NCBI GenBank assembly: GCA_004352715.1
Contig: SCFE01000016.1
Coordinates: 621,439-685,438, forward strand
Source: Hofstenia miamia
Lineage: Eukaryota; Xenacoelomorpha; Acoela
DNA length: 64,000 nt
Direction of reading: 5' to 3'
This document shows positions 12,302 through 24,446 of this stretch, one piece after another. Every line of letters begins with the position of its first letter. Position 1 is the first letter of the stretch. Made by a program: the position numbers and the translations under genes. The notes under the pieces were generated by a model, which saw only the letters and a program-made list of their open reading frames with translations, searched no databases and was not told the origin of the DNA.

Positions 12302-13040
12302 CTGGAGCTCCATCAAGTTGAAATATCAAGTTTCTTCTAAGGCTGAAATATGGCCAGACACAGACATCTTCCTGAAGAATAGTAAGGAAAAATTTACTAT
12401 TAACTGAATGGCGATACGTTCGAAAACAAACTAAGCAACCATGACCACATGCTGCAAAAACACCAATGGAAGGAGAATTAACCTTCTTGGTAATAATGAT
12501 AGTAGGATTTTCTTCCCCATAAAAGAATGCATTATGCAAGTTCACATGACCATTGACATGAAAATTAGCTTCATCTGAAAAAATAATGCGATGAGTAAAG
12601 TTAGGATTATTTTTAACTTGAGTTAAAACGAAATGGCAAAAATTTAATCGTGCTTCAAAATCTTGTGGCTTCAGTTCCTGTTTCTTTTGAGGTTTCCATT
12701 TTTTGATGTGACTTTTTTTAATCGCTCTATTGATACTGGATACAGATACATTTAATTGACTAGACAATTTTCTTTGTGATGTTCCTGGTTGGTCTGCGAT
12801 TTTTTTTTTAATTTTTTCAATGGTGTCATCATCACTAGCGGAAGTTCGAACACCTTGACCTGGTCTGTTTTTGTTTAAGGAACCTGTTTCAATTAATTTT
12901 TCTTTCCAACGTTTAATTTGTTGAGTATCAGGAACTGGAGGGCCATATTTCTGCTTATACTGTCGAGCAGCTGCTTTCAAATTTCAAGAAGTTACAGCCC
13001 ATGAAATAGCATAAACTTCCTGTTCATTTGTGTAATTCAT
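12302..13040 (-). pseudogene. Mariner-type transposase, version B (N-terminal two thirds)
   Basis: The minus-strand reading starts at the ATG at 13038-13040 (MNYTNEQEVYAISW), meets one in-frame TGA (12984-12986), then runs open through the HTH and the first two catalytic blocks to QLDGAP. There it is cut by the single N. It overlaps version A over roughly 640 bp with scattered differences, including a short insertion near 12355. Either two alleles or two overlapping contig ends were placed side by side. Confidence 0.8.
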
Positions 13041-13229
13041 CATGTGACTTTATTGATAAATCAGAATTAATATTGCAGTCAAAATGAATTTGTTTAAAAA
13101 TATTTAATCTATATATTTTGACTTATCAGTGACCATAGATTGAATGAACATATTTTGACTTTTCATAGATTTTTGTTATCAGTGATTTGTTATATCTCAA
13201 AGAGAGGTTATTAATTCTGAAACACCCTG

Positions 13230-15069
13230 TATATACTGTATATATAGAAATGGAATGCATGCTTTATATTGAAGCCTATCCGTTTTTCGAAACCTTATAT
13301 AGTGAAAAGTAAGCTACAAGTAAAAAATGTTTGAAAGGGATCAACCTGGAAGTAAAGTAAACCTAAAACTAACTTTCTTTTGTTTGGTCACGTAATCAAA
13401 CTATGAGTTCATTTTCGCATGGACTATAAATTCTGAAAGGTTGAAAAATATTACAAGGAACCACGCATCAATACCATTGGAAATGGGCACTAAGTATGTA
13501 ACCAACATTAAGAAAATATTTTTACAGGAGAATTCGAAACCCAAAAATTTTCTTTACCATATATCCATCTAATCAAGAGAAAATATATTGCATTCATTTT
13601 CAAATTTCTTTATAGTGCACCTATGTACTCCACAATTTGATGCGTGAGCAAACAGAATGAAACCAGAGATGAGCTATTGTACAAATAATACAAATATTTC
13701 AACATCTCCAAAGTAGGTTTAGTAAATAAATTTCATAGTACACTGATATTTATGAAATTAATACATTATTACTGTGGGGCAATTCCGCTATAGGAATTTA
13801 ATCTAGGTATTCACCTTACAGGAATAGATTTAAAAAAGCCATATTTAGGAAGAAGATCCTTTAATTTACCCGCCAATCCTTCACATTTTGTAAATTTCCA
13901 ATTCGTGAATCATTAACTGCATGCCATTCTTGATTGCATTGTAATATCTTAGATCGCGAATAAGAGGCAGAATACTAATGGCACCTTGAGTTATTCCTTC
14001 CTGAATGTAACACCTTACCTCCTGGAAGTATCAAGCTTGCTAGAAACATGATGTTGGAAAAACTACACATAGTGAGCGTGAATTATGTGAACATTCCTAT
14101 ATTACTTATTAGAGGCCAAAAGTTCATTCTCAAGTAAAGGCAGACACAGAAAAATGTTTTTTGGTACAGACCAGTTATCATAGGTGATTCACTATTACCC
14201 TAGATTATCCCAAGCCTAAAGTAGCGTACACACAACTTTGCGCTCAACTTTTTCGGTAATTATAAAGTTCACAGCAAAAATATTTTCGTACACACAACTT
14301 TGTGCACAACATTTTGGTTGAGCATAAATACTTCAGCAAGTAGCTTGTTTTGGTTTTATCAACAGTTTAAGTATACGCAGAATATATAGTCAAAAAAATT
14401 GCAATGGACAGGTAAGCAACAAACAGGCTCTTATTAAAATACAGAAATCTTAGTAACTTAAAGAATGATGGAGGGCAATAAATTGGCTTGTCTAAACAAA
14501 ATTTTTGGTTACAAAATTGCGAAGACATTACAAAAAATAAATTGGGTCTGTAGTAATATTCCCTGCAAACTTGTTTTTATTGGTGTTACCTAAATTTCAA
14601 GTGTGGCTATTTTAAGGAACTATATTTAATTTGTTTGTTACTAGTTTAATCATCATTATTAATATATTAAGCGGCAATATCAAAATAATTTCATCAAACA
14701 TACTTAATACTTTAGATAGAAAAGCACTAAATGTGCCTTTAAAAAATATTTCTTATTTTATATTGTCTATCAGACATTATACAAAAATCTGTCTTAGCAT
14801 AGGAATAGGAAATTTTAATTAAAATATATTTTTACCAAAAATAAACATAGTTGTATACTTGTTAATTTTATTACAAAATCTCCTGTGCCAGAGTAAATGT
14901 TTTTTGATAAACTCAAAGGAATTATCAAATGTCCATCTGACACAAATTGTCAGTTTTGCAATACCGTCAATTATATACTATTAATATTTAATTATCAATA
15001 TCAAAGTTCGGAGAATAGAATTGTCTTAAAAGAACTTTTTGTATTAATAATTTATAAAGTTTCATCCGT
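13230..15069. other. No recognisable gene; one short direct repeat
   Basis: AT-rich sequence. The only structure I see is a direct repeat of CGTACACACAACTTTG at 14225 and 14287 (62 bp apart), each followed by GCGCTCAAC or GTGCACAAC. Small open frames at 14631-15079 show no recognisable motifs. Confidence 0.5.
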
Positions 15070-15325
15070 ATGGATTTAAAAAATCTGGAATTTCTGCCAA
15101 TGATGCTATTTGAGAAAGTGTTGGTCTTTATTCACATTTTGCTTTTGGCAAATTGTAAGTTATTTCTATCAACTAGCGTTTCAGAACACGCATTAACATT
15201 GAAGTTCGTGACCTATAAATTGGGCACTATTAGTCAATGTGTCTCCCTCTGTGATAATGACCCCTCCTGTGAAATTAGTAAGTGGGTGAGAGTGAACAAT
15301 CGTTGCAGCTTATACACCTATAACT
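15070..15325 (+). CDS. First exon of a secreted PAN/apple-like protein
   Basis: The exon codes for about 85 residues. A hydrophobic signal peptide (MMLFEKVLVFIHILLLANC, residues 11-29) is followed by a short Cys-rich module with the spacing C-x3-C-x5-C-x11-C, containing CVSLCDNDPSCEISKW. The spacing resembles the first part of PAN/apple domains (C..LC.....C). It ends at an excellent donor, CT|GTAAGTAT, leaving one base of a split codon (phase 1). The paralogous exon at 62649-62880 on the other strand has the same architecture, donor position and phase, which argues strongly that both are real. The start could be M1 or the Met pair at residues 11-12. I could not identify the following exon; the ligand and role are unknown. 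Confidence 0.7.
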
Positions 15326-15745
15326 GTAAGTATTATATTGTTGACATTGTATATTATATTAAGTAGAGGCTTATAAAATGTTATGTTAGGGTGGTGGAAA
15401 TAATAAAAAATGTAGGTTGAAAAAATGAATGATATAAAACTGGTGTTTTTGTACACAGAATCTAAAGATGTTAAGGTTTTTTGCCTTCAAGGTCTTCAGG
15501 GTGCAACCTTTACTTTTATTAAAAGGCAGAAGCAAAAAATCTGGGTATACCATTTTAGCAGATTGAGACCAAGAAAAACTTTTTAGATTAAGTCAAAGTT
15601 CTTTCCTATTTATTTTTTTATTAAGACCATTAATAAAATATTTATTACACCATATCAGCTTTAGTTTAAATTTTGAAGTGTTCTTTTATTGATTTCATTT
15701 GCGCAGTATTAGACTATGCCTTAATTTATTACTAAAAACCGTTTG

Positions 15746-16041
15746 CTAGCCAAGCTCACATCTTGAACATTCGTTTTGTACAGTCTGAGAACAACAAGAG
15801 TAATTTTCAAATTTAATAGGCATAGTTGCATCATCAAGTTGTATGATTTTATTATTAAGGAGTGGTGTTGCAGAAATAGAAACTATAGACAAATTGATCA
15901 TGTCAATTAGAGAAGTTCCAGAAAACTCGAGAAGGATATCATTTTTGTCAAGTATTCTTATAGAGTCTTCAGGATTTTTTATCTTGATAATTTTAAAAAT
16001 ACTAAACTCCCTTATAGTAGCAACAGCTGTTGCTATTTTTG
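15746..16041 (-). CDS. Possible terminal exon, unrecognised
   Basis: The minus-strand reading is open for 98 codons after an acceptor-like AAAATTTAG and stops at 15746-15748. It contains IKIKNPEDSIRILDKNDIL and ends with a Cys-rich tail (SCCSQTVQNECSRCELG). The implied entry phase is 1. Open stretches of this length occur by chance in such DNA, and nothing recognisable supports it, so it is only a candidate. Confidence 0.2.
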
Positions 16042-18340
16042 CTAAATTTTATGGTGATCTTCTAGTTCTAATTTAAAGTTTTTGAATTCTGTTTGCTGTT
16101 GCTGTGTATTATATATACATTCCTTTGGTTTCTGGTCCAGGTTCCATTTTGTACAAAGATAGACCATTTGTAAAAATATTTTATATTATGTAATTTTCTA
16201 TTATTGGAGAATCAATGGGTTAAAACTAGAGAGAACTATGCCAGAGGACTTAATGTCAACGCAGAAGGTCACAGGAGTGAACATATACTAGAGTAACAGC
16301 GATTCTATCAAGACTAACAGGTAAGCAAGAACATTGGTAGTTTATCTTCATAACTAATAACTCTTTAGATCTCCAAAAGAAAGAAACAAACATCCAAGAC
16401 AACTAATTCCACAGCATCACGCCAAAGCGATGTCCAGAGCTAAAGGTTTAGAAGCTTGCTTGTATGGTGCTTCCCTATATGTCTCAGAATTTATTATCTA
16501 GCCAAATAAAATGTCTCTGTATAGTTGTTTTAGATCTCAGCCAATAGATAAATAGCATCTAATTGCTATTCATTCATGCAAACCATCAGGCATGATTTAA
16601 TCACAGTGTAAATTATTGGGTGCATGTACGTGTTGAATTGGAAAACCAAAGTTTTAAAGCCTATATGTTATCATAGTCATGACCTAAATTGGAACCACAA
16701 TTTGGGTACGATCATAACAGCTATTTGTCGCCATTAGAATTCAAAGTGGTGTTCCCAAATTGTCGCTGATAACCTAGCTTATTATCATAGCAAAAAATAC
16801 TTATGGAATAAGGATCAGAGAAAATAACACGTTTTGAGTGAAACAACGTCTATTAACTTTTTGCAAAGGTTGATCGTATTAATACACTAAGCAATAATTG
16901 CCTGCACTTTGTTTACACTTTAAAATCCAAATTCCCTCGCAAATTAATTGAGTAATAATAATATGTGCATTTAAATGATGGGACAATTACTATTAGCACA
17001 ATACTACACTTGAAATAGACGTCGTGAATAGAATTACGTCATCAGCTAATTAAATTAATGTAAAAATCAAATGTAATTAACAAAAATGAAATGATTTAAG
17101 CCTGGGGAGTCCCTGAGTGACTCTACATTATCAAAGCTATGTATTTCAGCTACATTCTGTATAGTGGGAAAAATCTGTTATTGCTAGTCTTTGAAGTCGA
17201 GAATAGTACACTGCAGATGAGTAAACACCACCATTCGAGTTCTGAACCAAAACAGTGATATAGGATGCTATCATCATAAATGACTAATGGGGTCGACTAG
17301 CTTGTGTAGAATGGAAACCACCAATATGTGCAAACCACTAAAGAAAATTATTTGTTTGAACTAGTGCTCATCATGAAGGCAAAATATTTCAAAAAAAGCA
17401 ACTTTCAAAGAAGAAAAAGCCCAAAAAAATAAAGGGCAAATAATGGAAATAAGATAAATAATGTGTGCAATCACATATTGTGACCACTAAAGTCATACTT
17501 GTGACAGTATGGATGAGAACCATACTGAACTTCTGAGGATGACATTAACAAATCTAATCACAACTAAAGACTTAGATGGTGATTCTAGACATCACAATCA
17601 GCATGAAAAGTCTATCATCCTTACAAAAAGCAAAAATTAGACAACTTCTTACAAATTTATTAAAAAACCTTTAATATATTAATCTATTCCAAGGAGTATG
17701 GAAATAATTATCAATCCCAAATCAACAAAAGATAGATAAAAATCATGAAAATGTGCACCAAAGTTACAAAAATGAAATAACCTCAAGTAGAACTCAATGA
17801 CTTAATTCAAGTCAGAGATATGCAAACAAAATCTGTAGTAAGATGGCTAACAAATAAATCTGCTTTATTTAAATCTCTTATTTATATGTAGATAAAACAT
17901 TTATAATTGGTATTTTCTATTTGCAACCTCACATTTTTCAAGGATGATAACCATTACCATTATATATCATTTGTGTGAAACTGCTTGATAACAAATTATG
18001 AGACTTTCATAACTTTAATTTAATAAGCAGTTACATGTAAAGAAATGAATGAGTAGCAAGTGTTCAAAATATAAATCTCTATGCATAGCAATTTAACCTA
18101 TGTTAAATACAGTAGCCAAGTCAGTAGCATCATGTCATGATGCCAGGAATTATGCTATCCAATGATCCAAGAGCTGAAATAAATTAAGCTTGCATTAGAT
18201 TATGTATTACAAATATCAAAAGAAGATCTAGTACAATAATGTAGATTATAACTTATTGTGGCATTAGCATGGCATCATCTGAAGGGTTTGTGTTGTACCT
18301 AGATTTGCCAAGGTTATGGTTTATAAATAACTCCCACTAT
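16042..18340. other. No recognisable gene
   Basis: About 2.3 kb of AT-rich sequence with no motif I can identify. The last 20-30 bases belong to the repeat into which the next LTR inserted, as judged by similarity to the complement of about 27770-27800. Confidence 0.5.
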
Positions 18341-19603
18341 TGTAGAATCCCCACTTGTTAGAGATTGACCATAATTAGCATTAACTATTACTTTTCTTAG
18401 TCAATATGTATTCCTCTGTGACTAGTTAGATTCCAATACATTTCTGCCACTCAAGTTATAACAATTATTGAGGTTGTTAATCACAATTACAACTACATTG
18501 CTTTGAAATAATTAACTAACTTCCATTTAGATTGTTGACAGCAGTGGATGAAATGGTCAAAACCTGAAGAGGAACCATGAAATCAAGAAGGATTGGTATC
18601 AAGCAGCAATCACCATTTATTACACAATGGCTATGACTCAAACAACTTTCTCAATGATTGTGGAGTATGTTGTGTGGTGTGAAACATCCCAGTGTTGTTT
18701 ACTTACAAATTTGTACATTGTTATTTGAAATAATAATAAAGGAATTGATGCAATCTGGTCACTTTTGCTTCTTATGTTCCCTACATATAAAAGCTCTAAA
18801 TATAGATAACTACATGACCCTGTATACATGTGAGCAACCAATGTGGCCTGCAAAAAGATGACAGTTGAAGGTCCATATTTAATTAGTTTAATTAATATAC
18901 ACCATAATATAATTAATAGAGTGCTCATGGGCACCTCATATGTGTAATAAATCTTATTATGTTTAATACCATATAAGAATTTTTATCTAAAATAGATGGT
19001 TAATCTATAATCAGCTATCCAGCCATTTAATGACATGAGTTATAGAGTGAATAGAATCAATAGGAAAAGCTAAACAGAGAAAAATTCCTGTTTTTAAGCC
19101 TATCCTATAGATACACTTTTATGAACAAGGCATAACACTAATGCAGAAGCTGATGTAGAGTGCAGATTGCTGAAAGGCAGCCACCCAAAGACCAGTAAAT
19201 GCATCCTTGGGAACCCTGAACACTACTCATGTCCCTGAATGTTTAGCTTTCTATTTGTATTACATAATCAAATCTAATACAAAACACATATAAATCTATC
19301 AAATTTCTAAACTCATTTACAGTTTTTATAGTAATTCTTTACAACAAAACAACATTTACCTGTCTATTGTTGATATCTTAATTTGAACATAATTCTCATC
19401 TGCTTTTTTACACAATGTGTTATTAATTTGGCTAAGCATTTAAAGTTAATCATTTTTGTCACTAATAATGTAATACTACTCAGTTTACAAAAATGGTTAA
19501 TTAATATAAAAGCATAATAAAAAATTCTTAATCAACTTAGAATCAAAAAGTATTTTGTTTCTTTGTTTCCATTTTTCATAACTTCTTTGCTGATTATGCC
19601 ACA
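18341..19603 (+). mobile_element. Solo LTR of the TGTAGAATC family, TSD CTAT
   Basis: Starts TGTAGAATCC and ends GATTATGCCACA, so it has TGT...ACA termini, over 1263 bp. It is flanked by CTAT on both sides (18337-18340 and 19604-19607). Its start, middle and end align with other copies at 35090, 50370, 51781 and, inverted, 21184-25729. There is no internal region on either side, so this is a solo LTR left by recombination. A 4-bp duplication is usual for Ty3/Gypsy-type integration. Confidence 0.88.
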
Positions 19604-19900
19604 CTATCATATACCCATTCTTAGTAAAAGTAAAAGGCAACAGGAGATCAAGAGGGGAGAGAGTGGTCATACTCAGCTGACCTGAAACAGACAACCTTGT
19701 GAAATCATTGTATTAGACTAGAGCCCTATTAAAGAGAAAGAGAGAGAAGCCCTAGTACTCTTGGGTGCAGACTGAAAAAACTACATGCTAAGTGAAAAAC
19801 ATAAGCTTGTTGCATTCCTTATCTCATGTGATTTAGGGGATAGCATTAATAACAATTTTCAGTAATAAATGAAAAACAAAACAGCAAAGACCCTATTCAT
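19604..19900 (+). repeat. Inverted-repeat partner of 27480-27850
   Basis: This stretch matches the reverse complement of 27480-27850. Shared words include GACTAGAGCCCTA, CTCTTGGGTGCA, AACATAAGCT and ATTTAGG. The similarity resumes left of the solo LTR (before 18341), showing that the LTR inserted into an existing copy of this repeat. Its type is unknown. Confidence 0.75.
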
Positions 19901-20090
19901 ATATCTAACCCTACATTGAAAGCATGTGCTAGTAATGCTGTAACACTCTCTAGGTTTCCATTCAACTAATATGAGTCTGTTTAAAATACCATAGTTTAAA
20001 TAAAGCAAAGTCAAAAAATAATGTGAGTTTACTATCTATTGAAAAAAAGGAATATTCAAAAGAATATATATAACAAAAACTATCAATTAA

Positions 20091-20500
20091 TACAGAATCT
20101 CCATCTAGGCCTAATTACATTTGAGCTAAATCTTTAATTTAGTTTCTGATAAACTCAGCAGGAAGGGATCTAACTAATCACTGCTAGTAACTTGTAATGG
20201 TTGTAATATCATTAACTTTAATTAATGACTAAACAACAATTCACTATTTAGGTGAGGATTCCCTGTAGTGCTTCAGCATTCTAATGGGCATCTGACCAAC
20301 ACTGTTCTCCTAATCACCAATTGATCCACTGCAACATCTACTTTGGTTTATTGCTGACAATCAGTACATTGGAAAATCATTATGTGTAACTTAACCTATG
20401 GTGCTAATAATATGCATGAAATAATTCAACTTATTTCTCTCATCAGATTGTGTGATTTGTTTGGACTAAATGATTTTACAAACACTTGTTGTGTTATGCA
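20091..20500 (-). repeat. Likely 3' LTR (diverged) of the minus-strand gag element
   Basis: This aligns over about 410 bp in the same orientation with 26760-27172. Shared words include AAACTCAGCAGGAAGGGATC and GTGAGGATTCCCTGTAGTGC. Read on the minus strand it starts TGCATAAC and ends TCTGTA; the termini are more eroded than at 26760-27172. I saw no target duplication shared with the other LTR, so it could come from a different insertion. Confidence 0.65.
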
Positions 20501-20579
20501 ACTGGGAAGGACACTAGCTGCTTAATAAGAAATAATTAATCATAAAGAGAATTATTACTGATCACTATTCCCAAAAAAG

Positions 20580-21183
20580 CTATTGGTGAATAATTAAGCA
20601 ATTAGCAAAACCATTGCAGCTTCCTATCCTACATATAATAAATAAGAAATAATAGTTAACAATATCAATGGCCACATTAATTATTTTTTCTGGTTTTTTC
20701 TCTTCTATATTTCTTGTTGCCTTTCTTTTGTTAAAAGATGCTTTCTCATATATTCTTGAATTGTTTTCTATAGTTGCTGGTATATCAACTCTGTTTCTTA
20801 TCCTTTTTTCTAGCTTGTTATTAACATCACACTTTATTTTGAAATGACTTTTTATGTTTTCTGGCATCCCTTTACATATATGAGAAAACAAATTGTACTT
20901 CAAATAATGGTTTCCTCACAACCTCAGGGTCAACAGCCTTTCTACCTGTTGCATGTAGTTTTTATGTTGTAATTCTTTTTCATTTTCATTCCATTTAGTA
21001 TGATTCAATACTGATTTTTGAAACTTTTATTTTTGTAATATTCTAAGAAATCTCCTGTTAACAATTCATAATCTTTTTTTGTTTCCACATCAAGTAATAA
21101 ATAATGCTGATATGCCATTCCTGCTAAATACAAGGGTAGTCTTACTGCCACTGCCTCTTGTGTCAGCTTCCTTTCCATCATGG
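20580..21183 (-). pseudogene. gag fragment (downstream part), split by an LTR element
   Basis: The minus-strand reading just left of the inserted element begins ERKLTQEAVAVRLPLYLAGM and continues with YQHYLLLDVETKKDYELL. This is the usual pattern of an LTR-retrotransposon capsid (helices around an L.L.G.A..Y motif). After a stop and frame slip comes FSHICKGMPENIKSHFKIKC, the GMP.I capsid motif region, then a Lys/Arg-rich stretch. It continues in frame the piece at 25734-26585 once the intervening element and one ATGG are disregarded. It is broken by stops. Confidence 0.75.
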
Positions 21184-22491
21184 TGTGACATAATTGATCA
21201 AGACATCATGTGTGGTCAAAATGAGAGAAGGAATGGATGAAACCAAGAATAAAAATATAATGATGATTATAATAATTAATATGTAAAACACATTATATGA
21301 TTGATTATTTAATTTTGTAAATTGTTTTGTGCAATTATCTTTAAATTATGCTGAACAGTATTTAGCAAAACAATAGATGGCCAAACAGCATACTCNTCTG
21401 TTCCTTATACAATTTCATAATAACAAAGACAATCAATGCGCTAAATTCTTAAGTAGTTGCAAATCCCATTACACTGAGTTTACTATTCACACACCAATTC
21501 CTTTGATAGTTTCTACTTTGAAAAGACAGCTCTGTAAAACACATTATATGATTGATTATTTAATTTTGTAAATTGTTTTGTGCAATTATCTTTAAATTAT
21601 GCTGAACAGTATTTAGCAAAACGATAGATGGTCAAACAGCATAGTCAAATTAATGCTGACATTGTGTAATCATAGCAGAAATATTAAACAAGGGAAAACT
21701 GTAAACAAGAAGTGATTAACAGGTACTAGTCAAGTATTTAGCTGTTTATTACAAAGTGCTATAAATATGCTTGAAATGATGTAATTATTCATGAACAAAT
21801 TTACATTGGATTTACCTTTTTCTTGTCAGGTTATTTTATATTCTAATGGAAAGCTAAAGGTTTAAGAGCTGGGGTAATTGTATGGTGGTTCCCACATCCA
21901 GTTAAAGGTATGCTGGAGCAGCCTCCTAATAGCTATTCCACAGCAGGGAGGGTGACAGCTGTAGTTACCTTTTGTGCTCTTAGGTTATGGATAGGTGTAT
22001 GAGTTTTTTTACCATTATAGCTTTCCTACTTGTCATTGCTTGCCTGTTTTTATGATTGCAACTATTATGTTTTACATGTTCACTTCCCTATTGATGAACT
22101 TCAGTCAGTTATTATGTTATCTTACATTTAGATGGTTATTTAAATCATATCTTTATATTCTATTACATATAGATTATTTAATAGTCACAACAAGTTGCTC
22201 ATTGTTTCTTATGGTAGACCTTGGGCTGACTCATGTCTATATTTTTCTGCAGGCAGCATTGATTGTTTACATGTATTGAGGGCTGTTACATATTTCTGTA
22301 TATGTAGGGGTATTACATGTAAGGCTCAATAATAAGCTACTCAAGCATCCTGGTTGCATTAATCTGTTCCTTATACAATTTCATAATAACAAAGACAATC
22401 AATGTGCTAAATTCTTAAGTAGTTGCAAATCCCATTACACTGAGTTTACTATTCACACACCAATTCCTTTGATAGTTTCTACTTTGAAAAG
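21184..22491 (-). repeat. LTR of the nested element (downstream copy, interrupted)
   Basis: Matches 24447-25729. Shared words include CATGTGTGGTCAA, AAGAAGTGATTAACAGGTAC, GGTTCCCACATCC and GGAGCAGCCTCCTAATAGC. It runs into the gap at 22492, about 290 bp before its expected start. A single N at 21396 is followed by a misplaced copy of 22364-22491 and then a restart from about 21283, so the assembled length is inflated. Confidence 0.8.
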
Positions 22492-23491
22492 NNNNNNNNN
22501 NNNNNNNNNNNNNNNNNNNNNNNNNNNNNNNNNNNNNNNNNNNNNNNNNNNNNNNNNNNNNNNNNNNNNNNNNNNNNNNNNNNNNNNNNNNNNNNNNNNN
22601 NNNNNNNNNNNNNNNNNNNNNNNNNNNNNNNNNNNNNNNNNNNNNNNNNNNNNNNNNNNNNNNNNNNNNNNNNNNNNNNNNNNNNNNNNNNNNNNNNNNN
22701 NNNNNNNNNNNNNNNNNNNNNNNNNNNNNNNNNNNNNNNNNNNNNNNNNNNNNNNNNNNNNNNNNNNNNNNNNNNNNNNNNNNNNNNNNNNNNNNNNNNN
22801 NNNNNNNNNNNNNNNNNNNNNNNNNNNNNNNNNNNNNNNNNNNNNNNNNNNNNNNNNNNNNNNNNNNNNNNNNNNNNNNNNNNNNNNNNNNNNNNNNNNN
22901 NNNNNNNNNNNNNNNNNNNNNNNNNNNNNNNNNNNNNNNNNNNNNNNNNNNNNNNNNNNNNNNNNNNNNNNNNNNNNNNNNNNNNNNNNNNNNNNNNNNN
23001 NNNNNNNNNNNNNNNNNNNNNNNNNNNNNNNNNNNNNNNNNNNNNNNNNNNNNNNNNNNNNNNNNNNNNNNNNNNNNNNNNNNNNNNNNNNNNNNNNNNN
23101 NNNNNNNNNNNNNNNNNNNNNNNNNNNNNNNNNNNNNNNNNNNNNNNNNNNNNNNNNNNNNNNNNNNNNNNNNNNNNNNNNNNNNNNNNNNNNNNNNNNN
23201 NNNNNNNNNNNNNNNNNNNNNNNNNNNNNNNNNNNNNNNNNNNNNNNNNNNNNNNNNNNNNNNNNNNNNNNNNNNNNNNNNNNNNNNNNNNNNNNNNNNN
23301 NNNNNNNNNNNNNNNNNNNNNNNNNNNNNNNNNNNNNNNNNNNNNNNNNNNNNNNNNNNNNNNNNNNNNNNNNNNNNNNNNNNNNNNNNNNNNNNNNNNN
23401 NNNNNNNNNNNNNNNNNNNNNNNNNNNNNNNNNNNNNNNNNNNNNNNNNNNNNNNNNNNNNNNNNNNNNNNNNNNNNNNNNNNNNNNNNNN
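22492..23491. other. Assembly gap, exactly 1000 N
   Basis: Nominal-size gap inside the nested LTR element. It should hold the rest of the left LTR and part of the interior. Confidence 0.98.
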
Positions 23492-24446
23492 TTCTTAGTC
23501 AAGACTAATATGTCTCTCCTGCTAATACCCATTTTTAATTTTCATGGTAGTCATTGTCATCAGTTTTCTGTTTGTTTCCCAAAACCAGTTCTGCAAATGA
23601 CATACATTCCAAAAATGCATCAGCCGTGGAAATTTTCTTTTGATAGCATGAAATTTGTTATTTGTTATTGCAATAAAATTTTACACTTACCTTGAATGGT
23701 GTAAAATATAAATAAACAACAATAACAAATGGACATTTTTAATTTTTTACAAAAACTATTAATGAACGCTTCTCTTAAAACTAAAAGTTTTTGCCATCTA
23801 GACAGTGTGAAAGAACCTGAAGTATTTAATGAAGTGTGCAATTGAAATACAACTGCATGTATTGATTTGAAAAATAGAAAGCAATAGGATTTAATAATTT
23901 AATTTAGAAATTCCATTAAAATATCATGGGGAAATATAAAAACATTCAAAATTACATTTACCTGCAATTATTAATTGTAAATTAAAATAGACAACCTCAT
24001 TGAATGAAAAGTCATTTGTTATTTAACAAAGAATAATTTCCCAAAAATATTATATATTTTTAATAATTAGACCATCAATAAAACGTTTCATTTAGCTAGT
24101 CAAAATGTCTAATTGGTAACCAGCAGAAATCGGTACCAGTTACAATTTATCAGTAACCGACACCATTTGACTGGTGAACAGTTGCAGCACAGAATTGGCT
24201 GTTTATGATAAACATAATATCAAAACTGCAGAATTGTTTATAAAAATTTAAAAAGATAATAATTGTGTTTTGTACAAAAGTATATTTAAATTTATTGCTG
24301 ATGGTCTTGGTTACTTTCTTTATTATTATTTTTTACCAACACCATTATGCCACATTATGCCCATCCATTTATTTACAAGTGAATTTAGCTAATTATGAAC
24401 ATTTAGTAATTTTCTGATAACTAACATAATTAGGAAAGAGAACTAA
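23492..24446 (-). other. Interior of the nested LTR element, non-coding
   Basis: AT-rich, with stops in all frames. No primer-binding-site-like TGG follows the right LTR at 24446 on the minus strand. It may be a deletion derivative or a later rearrangement. Confidence 0.45.

Larger units (their letters stand above)
11240..13229 (-). mobile_element. Tc1/mariner-superfamily element, TA target duplication
   Basis: The ends form perfect-to-near-perfect inverted repeats of about 30 bp: CAGGGTGTTTCAGAATTAAT at 11240 and its complement ending at 13229. The only mismatch in the next bases is CCCC versus CCTC. Both ends are flanked by TA (11238-11239 and 13230-13231), the target duplication of this superfamily. 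Transcription of the transposase is leftward. A single N at 12301 joins two overlapping versions of the interior, so the true element is probably about 1.3 kb rather than 1.99 kb. Confidence 0.92.
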
